In this document: positions 10,837-18,739 of the stretch, in pieces
Position numbering within the stretch: the first letter of the stretch is position 1
How the letters are laid out: each line of letters starts with the position of its first letter
Source of the DNA: Nitrospira sp.
GTDB lineage: Bacteria > Nitrospirota > Nitrospiria > Nitrospirales > Nitrospiraceae
Assembly (NCBI GenBank): GCA_031315995.1
Contig: JALDRG010000013.1
Span: 1 to 64,000, forward strand
Direction of reading: 5' to 3'
Length of the DNA stretch: 64,000 nt
The notes under the pieces: generated by a model
Told to the model about the DNA's origin: nothing
Databases searched by the model: none
The model's input: the letters and a program-made list of their open reading frames with translations, nothing else
Program-made: the position numbers and the translations under genes

Positions 10837-12098
10837 GAGCCTGCCCGTATCGTAGGACGTCCAGGTAGCCGAATCATGTCTTCCGGACATCCCTTGACGA
10901 CCATCAGCATGAGCAAGAGGTAGTCCCGCACGTGTCGGGTGATCAAGAAATGTCGTCTGACATGTTCGCGGCCCTGCTCGCCCATCCTCTTGGCGGCCTT
11001 GGGATGGCTCAAGAGGTAGCGGAGACGAAAGGCGGCGCCCTCGACCGAATGGACCAGGAAACCCGTGACGCCGTGAATGATTTGGGAGGGGATTCCACCC
11101 ACGGCGCCGGCGATCACCGGCTTTCCTTTCCACATCCCTTCCGTGACGGTCAACCCGAAACCCTCCCGAAGGGATTTTTGCAGAATGACCGTGGCCGCTC
11201 GTTGAAGGGCGTTGATCTCCCGATCACTATCCGGGGGCAGCGCAAGGACGAAGATATCCGGGTCTCCCTCCGCGGCTGCCTGGACCTCGGCCAGCACCTT
11301 GGCGCCTTCGGGATCGTCCGTCGCGCTCCCTCCAGCCAGCACCAACTGGCAGTCGAAGTTGGTCTTGACCAGGCGGTAGGCGGCCATGACGCCCACAGGA
11401 TCCTTGAAGCGATCGAAGCGAGAAATCTGCACGAGGAGGGGACGCTCAGGGTCGATCTTGAATCGCTCCAGCACCTTCGTGACCGATGCGTCATCCATGT
11501 CGCGGTTCTTCTCGCTCAGGGGATCGATAGAGGGCGGGATCAACACTTCGGGCATCGGCATCCGTTGCGCGAACTGCGGGACGTGGAAGACGGTCATCGC
11601 ATATTTGCTCACGGCCCGGCGCAAGAATCTCCAGACATGCTCTTGCGGACGAGACAGGTCGATGTGGCAACGCCAGACGGCCCGCTTCTGGATGGCGGGA
11701 AACCAGTCGATCAGGTAGGCCGGCTGCGGATCATGCATCACGACGACATCCGCGTCCAGGGTCAGTGTCGGCGCGTTCTGTTCGAGGACCTGCCGGTACA
11801 CCGCCAGTTCAGACGGCGTGATCTCGATTTCATCGCCTTGCAGGGCATTGTGCATCGCCTTGGTGACGTCAAAAAATTCGGGCGTCCCCTTCAGCACCTC
11901 CCAACGGGTACGGATGCCCAAGGCCTCAGTCCAGGGAACCAGACGATGGAGCAGTTCCGCCACGCCGCCACCGCTGCGGGTGGCATTGAGGTGCTGCAGC
12001 GTCCGGCCCTGCAGGGTCTCGGCGAGAATCGTCAATTCGTTGAGGGTGCTGTCCGGCGCGATACCTCGATAGGTCTCGATCATCGTGCATTCACTCAT
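10833..12098 (-). CDS. GT4 glycosyltransferase, TreT-like (trehalose synthase type)
   Basis: A 421-residue GT-B glycosyltransferase. The N-terminal half has the TreT-like opening (LQHLNATRSGGGVAELLH) and VVVMHDPQPAYLIDWF. The C-terminal half has the nucleotide-binding RFDRFKDPVGVMAAYRLV and the E-x7-E element in REGFGLTVTEGMWKGKP. TreT makes trehalose from NDP-glucose and glucose; related enzymes make glucosylglycerate or other osmolytes, so the acceptor is uncertain. The start overlaps the stop of the DUF5752 gene (ATGA), and that pairing is frequent for TreT-like proteins. A role in compatible-solute synthesis is inferred. Confidence 0.85.
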   Translation of the reverse strand: MSECTMIETYRGIAPDSTLNELTILAETLQGRTLQHLNATRSGGGVAELLHRLVPWTEALGIRTRWEVLKGTPEFFDVTKAMHNALQGDEIEITPSELAVYRQVLEQNAPTLTLDADVVVMHDPQPAYLIDWFPAIQKRAVWRCHIDLSRPQEHVWRFLRRAVSKYAMTVFHVPQFAQRMPMPEVLIPPSIDPLSEKNRDMDDASVTKVLERFKIDPERPLLVQISRFDRFKDPVGVMAAYRLVKTNFDCQLVLAGGSATDDPEGAKVLAEVQAAAEGDPDIFVLALPPDSDREINALQRAATVILQKSLREGFGLTVTEGMWKGKPVIAGAVGGIPSQIIHGVTGFLVHSVEGAAFRLRYLLSHPKAAKRMGEQGREHVRRHFLITRHVRDYLLLMLMVVKGCPEDMIRLPGRPTIRAGS

Positions 12099-12772
12099 GC
12101 GGTAGTCCCTTCCAGCCCGGCTTCGATGAGTTCCAAGACATAGGCTCGGTTGTCCTCGAGACTGTTGAGATACGGATCGAACGCGTCCAACTGCTGCGCC
12201 AAGGACTCATAACCCTGCGCCTTGAACCAGGCGGCGAAGTCGTTCGCAACCTGGCCGGGAGCGGTTTTCGGCGTGAACAGATGGTAGCCGATCGAATCGC
12301 TATCGATGGTTTTCAGGACCTTTGCGAATTGCTGGGGTGTCTCGGCGTGCCGGCCGCTGCCGAACCCGACCAAGCGAGGCTTGCGGAAGATGAATTCCAA
12401 GCCTGGTCGTATATGATGAGGGCTGCCGTTTCGCTCCAAATGTTCCGCCAGAAGGATACTGATCTCTCGCCGTACCATCGCCAGATCGAGGCTGCGAGAG
12501 AGACTGAGATTGGCCAGGCGTTCCGCGACCACAGCATCACCAAGGCTCTGGTCCGCCCAGGCCGCAAAATCGTTGGGAAACTCCGGCAAGCGATCGGGAT
12601 CCAAAAAGAATCGCTGGTGAAGGTGGTAAAAAATCGACACATCCGGCGCCAGGGTCACGCCGGTCAATAGTTGCGCCAGCGAGGTTGCCCGATAGGGAAG
12701 GACCTCCACGAGAAAGGCGACCTTCTTGAATTCGAACGCGGCAATAATCTCTGACTTTGCTGGCTTTTTCAT
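12095..12772 (-). CDS. DUF5752-family protein
   Basis: A 225-residue soluble protein matching the DUF5752 pattern: FYHLHQRFF near residue 48, a hydrophilic WADQSLGDAVVAERL segment, then PGLEFIFRKPRLVGFGSG. No catalytic motif is apparent and the family has no known activity. It is directly upstream of the TreT-like glycosyltransferase with overlapping stop/start, suggesting an accessory or regulatory role in the same sugar pathway. The 5' end overlaps the doubtful tail of the STAS ORF. GTAGATAACC precedes the ATG without a strong ribosome site. Confidence 0.8.
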   Translation of the reverse strand: MKKPAKSEIIAAFEFKKVAFLVEVLPYRATSLAQLLTGVTLAPDVSIFYHLHQRFFLDPDRLPEFPNDFAAWADQSLGDAVVAERLANLSLSRSLDLAMVRREISILLAEHLERNGSPHHIRPGLEFIFRKPRLVGFGSGRHAETPQQFAKVLKTIDSDSIGYHLFTPKTAPGQVANDFAAWFKAQGYESLAQQLDAFDPYLNSLEDNRAYVLELIEAGLEGTTA

Positions 12773-13145
12773 GGTTATCTACCCCTATCCTTCCCGTGCG
12801 ACATCGTGTCGCATCACGAAAGTGTATGCGTCCATCGACTGCTTCTTCATCAAACTTGATCCATTTAGGAAGTCCCCTCATGGTGACCGGCCTGTTCCGG
12901 ACTGAGAGATTGAGGCGATTGGCGACCAAGAGGGCAATCCCGGCTCCATCGCAGTATGTGATGCCGGATGCGTCGATCGTGACCTTATGGGGATTATTTC
13001 GGTCGAGCGCCGTCATGGTCTCTCGCCAAAGTGCGCCTGTCGTGTTTGAATCAAGACGACCGCTAAATGCGAGCGTGAGCTGGTCAGGGTGTGAGGCCGT
13101 GATCTGGAGGGAGCCCGTGGAAGCAGTATTGGCACCGCGATTCAT
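12537..13145 (-). CDS. STAS-domain ORF with doubtful 3' end
   Basis: The first ~105 residues are a clear STAS domain: LTLAFSGRLDSNTTGALW, then KVTIDASGITYCDGAGIALLV (the usual strand-helix with a DGAG tip) and MRGLPKWI. It is close to the STAS domain at the N-terminus of MlaE-type lipid-transport permeases or to stand-alone MlaB proteins. After about residue 110 the sequence loses all character and runs 236 bases into the DUF5752 gene in another frame. A one-base shift near 12840 would end it at a TAG at 12785-12787, just before that gene. So it may be a short STAS protein with a frameshift, or a truncated relic. Confidence 0.55.
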   Translation of the reverse strand: MNRGANTASTGSLQITASHPDQLTLAFSGRLDSNTTGALWRETMTALDRNNPHKVTIDASGITYCDGAGIALLVANRLNLSVRNRPVTMRGLPKWIKFDEEAVDGRIHFRDATRCRTGRIGVDNHEKASKVRDYCRVRIQEGRLSRGGPSLSGNLAGATIDRRDPGAGCVDFLPPSPAILFGSRSLAGVSQRFCGLGGPEPW

Positions 13146-13465
13146 GAGAAGCCTTGCCCGCCTTCGTCAAGATCTCAAGCGTCGGACCTGTACAGCATAC
13201 CCGTTTCATTCTCAGAATTCATTCGCTCGTAACGGATGGGGATGGTGGGCGTAAGTGGATCTCTGTGAGCTGTGAGGGAGGACACAAAACAGAAGCAGGC
13301 TATCGGCGTGATGCAATTGTGTGTGAGGCCGACTTACTCAGGAGGCTGAACAAACTCGCGGTTCTTGAATGTACCGTAACACCGCATCGTCTCGATCTCA
13401 GAGAAGACGGTCATCACTGCGTGGACACCAATCCGGCTACCAATCGTGAGTGACGCCGGGATGTA
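13146..13465. other. intergenic stretch, no gene seen
   Basis: About 320 bases between the STAS ORF and the 3' end of tRNA-Ser. Open frames here lack family resemblance. It should contain the end of the serS-tRNA transcript and the promoter of the STAS-DUF5752-TreT operon. No terminator stem followed by a T run stood out. Confidence 0.5.
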
Positions 13466-13555
13466 TGGCGGAGGGGGCGAGATTTGAACTCGCGGACAGG
13501 TTACCCCGTCTCCGGTTTTCAAGACCGGCACGTTCGGCCACTCCGTCACCCCTCC
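13466..13555 (-). tRNA. tRNA-Ser(UGA)
   Basis: A 90-nt tRNA with the long variable arm of serine tRNAs. The acceptor stem GGAGGGG pairs with CCCCTCC, G is the discriminator and CCA is encoded (13466-13468). The anticodon loop is CTTGAAA, giving anticodon UGA for UCA codons (wobble UCN). The D-arm (TGGCCGAA) and T-arm (GAGTTCAAATCTC) are regular. It lies 75 bases downstream of serS on the same strand. Confidence 0.96.
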
Positions 13556-13630
13556 ATACCTTGACCTTGGTTGCCTCGACCGGGAGCCTGCGGTATCGCT
13601 CTTATCGACCGGATACATGCTTCCGGTAGG

Positions 13631-14917
13631 TCACTCTTTCCGTATACGCTCCAGACCGCCCATGTACGGTTGCAGCGCCGGTGGAATACTCACCGTACCA
13701 TCCGGCTGCTGGTAATTTTCGAGAATGGCCACCAGGGTTCTTCCGACCGCCAATCCCGATCCATTCAACGTGTGCACGAACTCCGACTTGGCGTCCTTTT
13801 TCCCGGCTTTCGGCCGCCAGCGAATGTTGGCCCGCCGCGCCTGGAAGGCTTCGAAATTACTGCAGGAGGAAATTTCGCGAAAGACCTTCTGCGAAGGCAG
13901 CCAGACTTCAATATCGTAAGTTTTCGCCGCAGAGAATCCCATGTCACCCCTGCAGAGGGTGATGACTCGATAGTGCAGGCCCAGCCCCTGCAAGATTGCC
14001 TCGGCGTGAGCGGTCAACCGTTCCAACTCCTCGTAGGAATGCTCCGCTTTGGTGAAGACGACGAGTTCGACCTTGTTGAACTGATGGAGCCGAATGAGTC
14101 CACGCGTGTCTTTGCCGTAGGATCCCGCTTCGCGCCTGAAGCAGGGCGTATAGGCGGTATACCGAACGGGTAGGGTCTCCTCGGCCAAGAGTTCTTCCCG
14201 GTGCAGGTTGGTGAGCGGCACTTCCGCGGTCGGAATCAGAAACAGTTCTTCGTCCCGCAGTTGAAAGAGATCGTCCTCGAACTTGGGCAACTGTCCGGTG
14301 CCGGTCATGGTGGCGCGATTGACCAGCAGCGGAGGCAACACTTCGCGGTATCCATGCTGTGTCGTGTGCATATCCAGCATGTAATTGATAAGCGCCCGTT
14401 CGAGCCTCGCGCCCATCCCGGTCAAGACGGCGAATCGGGCCTTGGCCATGCGGACCGCGCGATCGAAATCCAGAATACCCAGGGCTTCGCCGAGATCCCA
14501 GTGGGATTGCGCCGGACCCGAGAGAGACGGGGGTGTGCCCCAGCGGCGCACCTCCACATTATCGGCCGCATCTTGGCCTTCCGGAACAGAGCTGTGCGGG
14601 AGGTTCGGCATGCGCAACGCCACATGAGCCAACTGTTCCTCGACCAGCCGAAGCTGTTCTTCGTATCCTTTGATTGTTTCTCCCAAGGCCTTCATGGCCG
14701 CCATCGCGTCCTCGGCAGGTTGCTTGTCTCGCTTCAGGCGAGCGACCTCTTCGGAACCCTTTTTGAGCTGATGTCTGAGATCTTCCACCTGCACCGTTCG
14801 TGCGCGACGATCCTCCGTCAATCGTCGGAGATCTTCCCACGCGACATCCTTACCGCGTGGCCCCAAGCGGTCACGCAGCATGTCCAGGTCGTCCCGCAAT
14901 ACACGAAGGTCGTACAT
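13631..14917 (-). CDS. serS: seryl-tRNA synthetase
   Basis: Class II aminoacyl-tRNA synthetase of 428 residues, standard length. The N-terminal antiparallel coiled coil (residues ~30-105) grips the long arm of tRNA-Ser. The catalytic part has motif 2 ([21 protein letters not shown]), the TGTGQLPKF loop and motif 3 ([19 protein letters not shown]). It ligates serine to tRNA-Ser and tRNA-Sec. Its substrate tRNA-Ser(UGA) is the next gene on the same strand, so synthetase and tRNA may share a transcript. Confidence 0.97.
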   Translation of the reverse strand: MYDLRVLRDDLDMLRDRLGPRGKDVAWEDLRRLTEDRRARTVQVEDLRHQLKKGSEEVARLKRDKQPAEDAMAAMKALGETIKGYEEQLRLVEEQLAHVALRMPNLPHSSVPEGQDAADNVEVRRWGTPPSLSGPAQSHWDLGEALGILDFDRAVRMAKARFAVLTGMGARLERALINYMLDMHTTQHGYREVLPPLLVNRATMTGTGQLPKFEDDLFQLRDEELFLIPTAEVPLTNLHREELLAEETLPVRYTAYTPCFRREAGSYGKDTRGLIRLHQFNKVELVVFTKAEHSYEELERLTAHAEAILQGLGLHYRVITLCRGDMGFSAAKTYDIEVWLPSQKVFREISSCSNFEAFQARRANIRWRPKAGKKDAKSEFVHTLNGSGLAVGRTLVAILENYQQPDGTVSIPPALQPYMGGLERIRKE

Positions 14918-15055
14918 ACACTCTCCGCCTCTGAAGCGGCGAGAAATCTAACACTGGAGGCCCGCGTAGTCAATGAAACTGGTGGCTGTGCGTGCGGAGG
15001 TCGGGCAAGAGAAAGGCAATTGACAACGCGCGGAGAGGGCGGCACCATACCGTCC

Positions 15056-16081
15056 GTGAAACTCGTCTCCAACCCACCCAATCGGTTTGAATCCACACAG
15101 CGTGAGGCGCTTGAACCCTCGTCGCGTGTCGAGATTCAGCTCTTTGAAGACGACACTCAGCAGATACTCAGCCGGAACGACAGCCCAGACCTCCCGTTTC
15201 GATGGAGCGTGAATCCCTACCGCGGGTGTTTCCATGCCTGCGCCTACTGCTACGCACGGCCCTCCCATGAATACTGGGGATTCGGGGCAGGCACCGACTT
15301 CGAGTCAAAGATCGTGCTCAAACGACGGGCGGCGGATCTCTTGCGCCAAGCCTTTGAAAAGCGTGCCTGGAATGGGGAGCTGATTGTATTTTCAGGCAAT
15401 ACGGACTGTTACCAACCCCTTGAGGGCACGCTCGGTCTGACACGGGCCTGTCTTGAAGTCTGCGCCGAATATCGGAATCCCGTGGGGATCATTACCAAGG
15501 GAGCGCTTGCGGTGCGCGATCTGGATATCTTCCGGCAGCTACACGAGAAGGCCTGGATCCGTGTCTACTTCAGCATCGCCTTTGCTGATGACGAGATGGC
15601 CCGTCTGGTGGAACCGCAAGCGCCGACCATTAGTAAACGTTTTGAGACCATGCGCATCCTGTCCGAGGCCGGTATCTCCACGGGGATATCGGTGGCGCCG
15701 ATCATTCCAGGCTTGAATGAAGACGCCATTCCTGCGCTGTTATCGCGTGCCAAGGCGGCAGGAGCGGTCTCTGCGACCTGGAGTTTGCTGCGTTTGCCGG
15801 GTAGCGTGGAAGCTGTATTTCTCGACCGCATGCGCGAGGCGTTTCCCGATCGAATCTCGAAGATGATCCACCGGATTCAAGAAGTGCGCGGAGGCGCCCT
15901 CAGCGATGCCGAGTTCTTCAGCCGGCATCATGGCCGTGGGACGTATTGGCGTTGTCTCGAACAATTATTCGAGTTGGGTTGCCGTCGAGCCGGTTTCGTT
16001 CCGGATGAACAGCCGGTGCCGCAGACCTTTCGCCGCTCTCAGGCGCAGCAATCGTTGTTCGTTGAGGAGGAGTCGTTGTGA
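15056..16081 (+). CDS. PA0069/Rv2578c-family radical SAM protein
   Basis: About 341 residues. The radical SAM cluster motif is C-x3-C-x2-C within NPYRGCFHACAYCYAR near residue 55, followed by SAM-binding strands (GELIVFSGNTDCYQP; VGIITKGALAVRD). The family is related to spore photoproduct lyase-like proteins and annotated only as PA0069-like; the substrate is unknown. GTG at 15056 is proposed; TTG at 15020, with AAAGG just upstream, is an alternative. The frame is open far into the antisense of serS, which is not part of the gene. It is followed by a rhodanese gene with an overlapping stop/start. Confidence 0.85.
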   Translation: MKLVSNPPNRFESTQREALEPSSRVEIQLFEDDTQQILSRNDSPDLPFRWSVNPYRGCFHACAYCYARPSHEYWGFGAGTDFESKIVLKRRAADLLRQAFEKRAWNGELIVFSGNTDCYQPLEGTLGLTRACLEVCAEYRNPVGIITKGALAVRDLDIFRQLHEKAWIRVYFSIAFADDEMARLVEPQAPTISKRFETMRILSEAGISTGISVAPIIPGLNEDAIPALLSRAKAAGAVSATWSLLRLPGSVEAVFLDRMREAFPDRISKMIHRIQEVRGGALSDAEFFSRHHGRGTYWRCLEQLFELGCRRAGFVPDEQPVPQTFRRSQAQQSLFVEEESL

Positions 16082-16458
16082 GTCACAACCCGGGATTTTT
16101 GAAAGTGGTGAATGAGGCCAGGGGCCGCGTGCGTGAATGCACCGTCGAGGACGTGAAGGCCAGACTGGATCGTGCTGATCGGTTTCATTTCGTCGACGTC
16201 CGCGAGGATGATGAGTATGCCCAAGACCACGCGGCGGGGGCGATTCACCTCGGCAAGGGTGTCATCGAGCGAGATATCGAAACGGTGCTGCCGAATAAGC
16301 AGGACCCGATCGTGTTGTATTGTGGCGGCGGTTATCGGTCGGTCTTGGCTGCGGATAGTATCAGGTTGATGGGCTATACGAATGTGATCTCGATGGATGG
16401 GGGAATCAAGGCCTGGCGCGCCGCCGGATATCCTATCGAGAAGGGCCGTCGTCCATAG
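16078..16458 (+). CDS. rhodanese-domain protein
   Basis: A 126-residue single-domain sulfurtransferase. It has the CH2A-like FHFVDVREDDEYAQDHAAGA and the active-site loop LYCGGGYRS with the persulfide-carrying Cys near residue 82. The GTG start overlaps the radical SAM stop. Single-domain rhodaneses carry sulfane sulfur to acceptors, here unknown. Coupled translation with a radical SAM protein suggests, but does not prove, shared sulfur chemistry. Confidence 0.9.
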   Translation: MSHNPGFLKVVNEARGRVRECTVEDVKARLDRADRFHFVDVREDDEYAQDHAAGAIHLGKGVIERDIETVLPNKQDPIVLYCGGGYRSVLAADSIRLMGYTNVISMDGGIKAWRAAGYPIEKGRRP

Positions 16459-16461
16459 CGC

Positions 16462-17532
16462 ATGTCTTTTTCCAGGCGCGAATTGTTCAACAACGCCGGG
16501 TTCGGTCTCCTCCTGCTCCCAGCTCTGGTGCGCGCTCCACGGACGATTCTCCGTCACCTGCTCTTCGATCCGGACGGCCCCCTCGTGCCGCTCAAACCCA
16601 TTCCTGAGACTCTGTTTCGGCGGAACGGGCGTTCGGTCGTGGCGATCGTCTACGGCAAGGATCCTCGCCGGATGCTTCCACGCGCCATCGATCTGCTGGG
16701 AGGGCTCGATCGATTAGAGATGGGCGGGAAACGCGTCCTGCTGAAGCCCAATGTCCTCAACGACCAGCCGCCCCCTTCGACGACCAATCCCCAGGTGGTC
16801 GCAGCCATGGTGGACATGGTTAAGGCGCAGAGGGCGGCTGATGTGGTGGTTGCTGATGGGTCGGGAATCATCCGGCTTCCGACCTCCGCCAATTTGACGA
16901 GCACGGGAATGCGCGCGGCAGCGGAGGCGGCCGGAGCCAGGGTATTGGCGCTGGAAGATGAACCCTGGGTGCGGATCGAAGCCCCTGAGGCCGAAGCCCT
17001 CAGGCAGTTTTATTTCTCACGACCGGTTTATGAGTCCGACATTGTGATCAACATGCCGGTCATCAAGACGCACCGGTTCGCCGAGTTTTCCTGTAGCCTG
17101 AAGAATTTCGTGGGGGCGGTCTATCCGCGATATCGTCCATCCGTCACCTTCTGGACCGGAGATTGGCACGAGCGGATTGCCGAGATCAATCTGGCGGTGC
17201 ACCCCGCGCTGACCGTCGCCGACGGCACGACGACCATGATCGCCGGCGGTCCCACGTCCGGTACCCCGGCAAACACGGAGCTGTTGATCTGCAGTGGAGA
17301 CCGGGTTGCGGTGGACCTGGTGGCCATCGCCTTGCTGCGCTCCTTCGGCGTCTGGCCGAAGCTCCAGGGCAAGCGAGTCGGGGATCAGAGGCAAATCAAG
17401 CGTGCGGCAGCACTGGGGCTGGGGGTCGGATCAGGGCAGGAAATTGAATTGGTCACGGATGCGGTGGATCCGGCTCCACCAGCGTTCGTTCAACTGGTGG
17501 AGCATGTTCGGCGAGAGCTTGCGAACGGGTAA
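16462..17532 (+). CDS. DUF362-domain protein
   Basis: A 356-residue protein. The N-terminus has SRRELFNNAGFGLLLLPAL, like a weak Tat or membrane anchor. The DUF362 core shows KRVLLKPNVLND, then DIVINMPVIKTHRFAEFSCSLKN, then HPALTVADGTTTMIAGGPT. Many DUF362 proteins pair with ferredoxin domains; none is present here. Function unknown. It begins three bases after the rhodanese stop, so the three genes from 15056 look like one operon, and it ends three bases from the convergent skp-like gene. Confidence 0.85.
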   Translation: MSFSRRELFNNAGFGLLLLPALVRAPRTILRHLLFDPDGPLVPLKPIPETLFRRNGRSVVAIVYGKDPRRMLPRAIDLLGGLDRLEMGGKRVLLKPNVLNDQPPPSTTNPQVVAAMVDMVKAQRAADVVVADGSGIIRLPTSANLTSTGMRAAAEAAGARVLALEDEPWVRIEAPEAEALRQFYFSRPVYESDIVINMPVIKTHRFAEFSCSLKNFVGAVYPRYRPSVTFWTGDWHERIAEINLAVHPALTVADGTTTMIAGGPTSGTPANTELLICSGDRVAVDLVAIALLRSFGVWPKLQGKRVGDQRQIKRAAALGLGVGSGQEIELVTDAVDPAPPAFVQLVEHVRRELANG

Positions 17533-17535
17533 CCG

Positions 17536-18093
17536 CTACTTGTTCGTGCGGTCGAATTCCTTAATGACCTGATCGGTCAAATCGATGGTGTCTTTGTTGA
17601 AGATGACGATCTTCACCGTCTGTTCGCTGCCCTTGTCCAGCACCAGTTGGTACCCGGCTTTATCGGCCACGGATTGGGTGGCCACGGCAATCTTCTTCAT
17701 GTATTCGTCGACGAGTTCCTTTTGCTTGCCCTGCAGCTCCTGATTAAACTCCTGGGCGCGCTTCTGGTAATCCTGAATTTTGGCGCGGAAGGAGGTTTCC
17801 TTCTCTTTCTTTTCGGTCTCCGTCAACTTGGAGGCCTGCTCCTTGATCTGTTTCTCAGTGTTGCGCAACTCTTCTTCATCCCGAGACAGGAGCTTTTGAC
17901 GTGTCGCCACATATTCCCGCAACCCGTCCAGGGCCCGCTTGCCGGCCTTACTCTTCTCCAGCACCACTTGGGGATCGATGACCCCCATCTTGAATTCCGC
18001 CGCCGGACTTGTTGAGAACAAGCCAAGGGTCGCTGCGACGAGAACTCCCACCGCTGCCGCGCGTCGGCCTGTTCCTTGCCACCTCACACCCAT
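17536..18093 (-). CDS. OmpH/Skp-family periplasmic chaperone
   Basis: A 185-residue protein with a signal peptide (AAAVGVLVAATLGLFSTSPAAA-like, cleaved around residue 32). The OmpH opening KMGVIDPQVVLEKSKAGKRA is followed by a long charged coiled coil (residues ~60-135) and a C-terminal strand-rich IVIFNKDTIDLTDQVIKEF. Skp trimers hold unfolded outer-membrane proteins in the periplasm. The usual partners bamA, lpxD and fabZ are not adjacent, so this may be a stand-alone paralogue. Confidence 0.88.
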   Translation of the reverse strand: MGVRWQGTGRRAAAVGVLVAATLGLFSTSPAAEFKMGVIDPQVVLEKSKAGKRALDGLREYVATRQKLLSRDEEELRNTEKQIKEQASKLTETEKKEKETSFRAKIQDYQKRAQEFNQELQGKQKELVDEYMKKIAVATQSVADKAGYQLVLDKGSEQTVKIVIFNKDTIDLTDQVIKEFDRTNK

Positions 18094-18299
18094 CTCGGGA
18101 CTCCTTTCGCCGAAAAAAATGTCTTGCTTCGAACCTCGGGAGGATAGCGGTCCGGGGATATCGTGTCAAGGAGAGAGCGGCAGGGAGGGAAGGGCGATTT
18201 GACAGGGAGGAAGCCGGTCGCTATAAGCCAGACACTGTCGTCCATCGTTCCGACATCCGGGTTAGTGTTCGCGCTCCTCGGGTGGGAAAGGAGTCCATG

Positions 18300-18701
18300 A
18301 TGCCTTCGGATCGAGAGCAGGCCCATCGACTGTTCGTGCGCGCGCTTCAACATGAAGCCATCCGCTGTGAGCGCGCCGGCTGCCCGGGGCCGGTCGAAGT
18401 GATCGACCAATCGCAGATGCGCGATCGGGTGAAGACCTTTGACGTGCAATGTGAACGCTGCGGCTGGCGCACCAGCGTCACGGGGCAGGAGCAGGGTTCT
18501 CCACCCTGGGACAATGCTGCCCTGGAATTAATGGCCGATGAACATCTCATGCATCAACAGCCGGTCTGTCCGTTCGATGAGACGCCCGTCGTGTTTATCT
18601 CGATGCCGAATCCTCGGCGCAAGGCGAAATATCGGCTGGCGTGCTTTTATTGCGGGAGGCAAATTGAAATGGATTGGCCGCCTCCTGAGAGCAAGCGGTA
18701 G
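18300..18701 (+). CDS. small Cys-rich protein, possible zinc-binding
   Basis: About 133 residues with no family I recognise. Cysteines occur in spaced sets: CERAGC near residue 20, CERCGW near residue 50, a lone CPF near 82 and CFYCG near 110. This resembles two zinc ribbons. AAAGGAG precedes two tandem ATGs (18297, 18300); the second gives the better spacing. Everything open upstream in this frame lies over the Skp gene and its promoter. It is single, on the plus strand, and divergent from the Skp-like gene. Confidence 0.7.
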   Translation: MPSDREQAHRLFVRALQHEAIRCERAGCPGPVEVIDQSQMRDRVKTFDVQCERCGWRTSVTGQEQGSPPWDNAALELMADEHLMHQQPVCPFDETPVVFISMPNPRRKAKYRLACFYCGRQIEMDWPPPESKR

Positions 18702-18739
18702 CGATTCCGGGAGCGAACATTGACGAGGGGGGCGTGGCG

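Noticed and set aside
10837..11133. Upstream extension of the lipoprotein frame
   Set aside because: It lies inside the glycosyltransferase gene and would remove the signal peptide; ATGA overlap marks the true start.
10932..12143. 403-codon open frame antisense to the TreT-like gene
   Set aside because: Shadow with low-complexity His/Arg/Gln-rich translation and no recognisable domain.
14201..15055. Long open extension of the radical SAM frame
   Set aside because: Lies antisense to serS and its promoter and has no family resemblance; the conserved protein begins near 15056.
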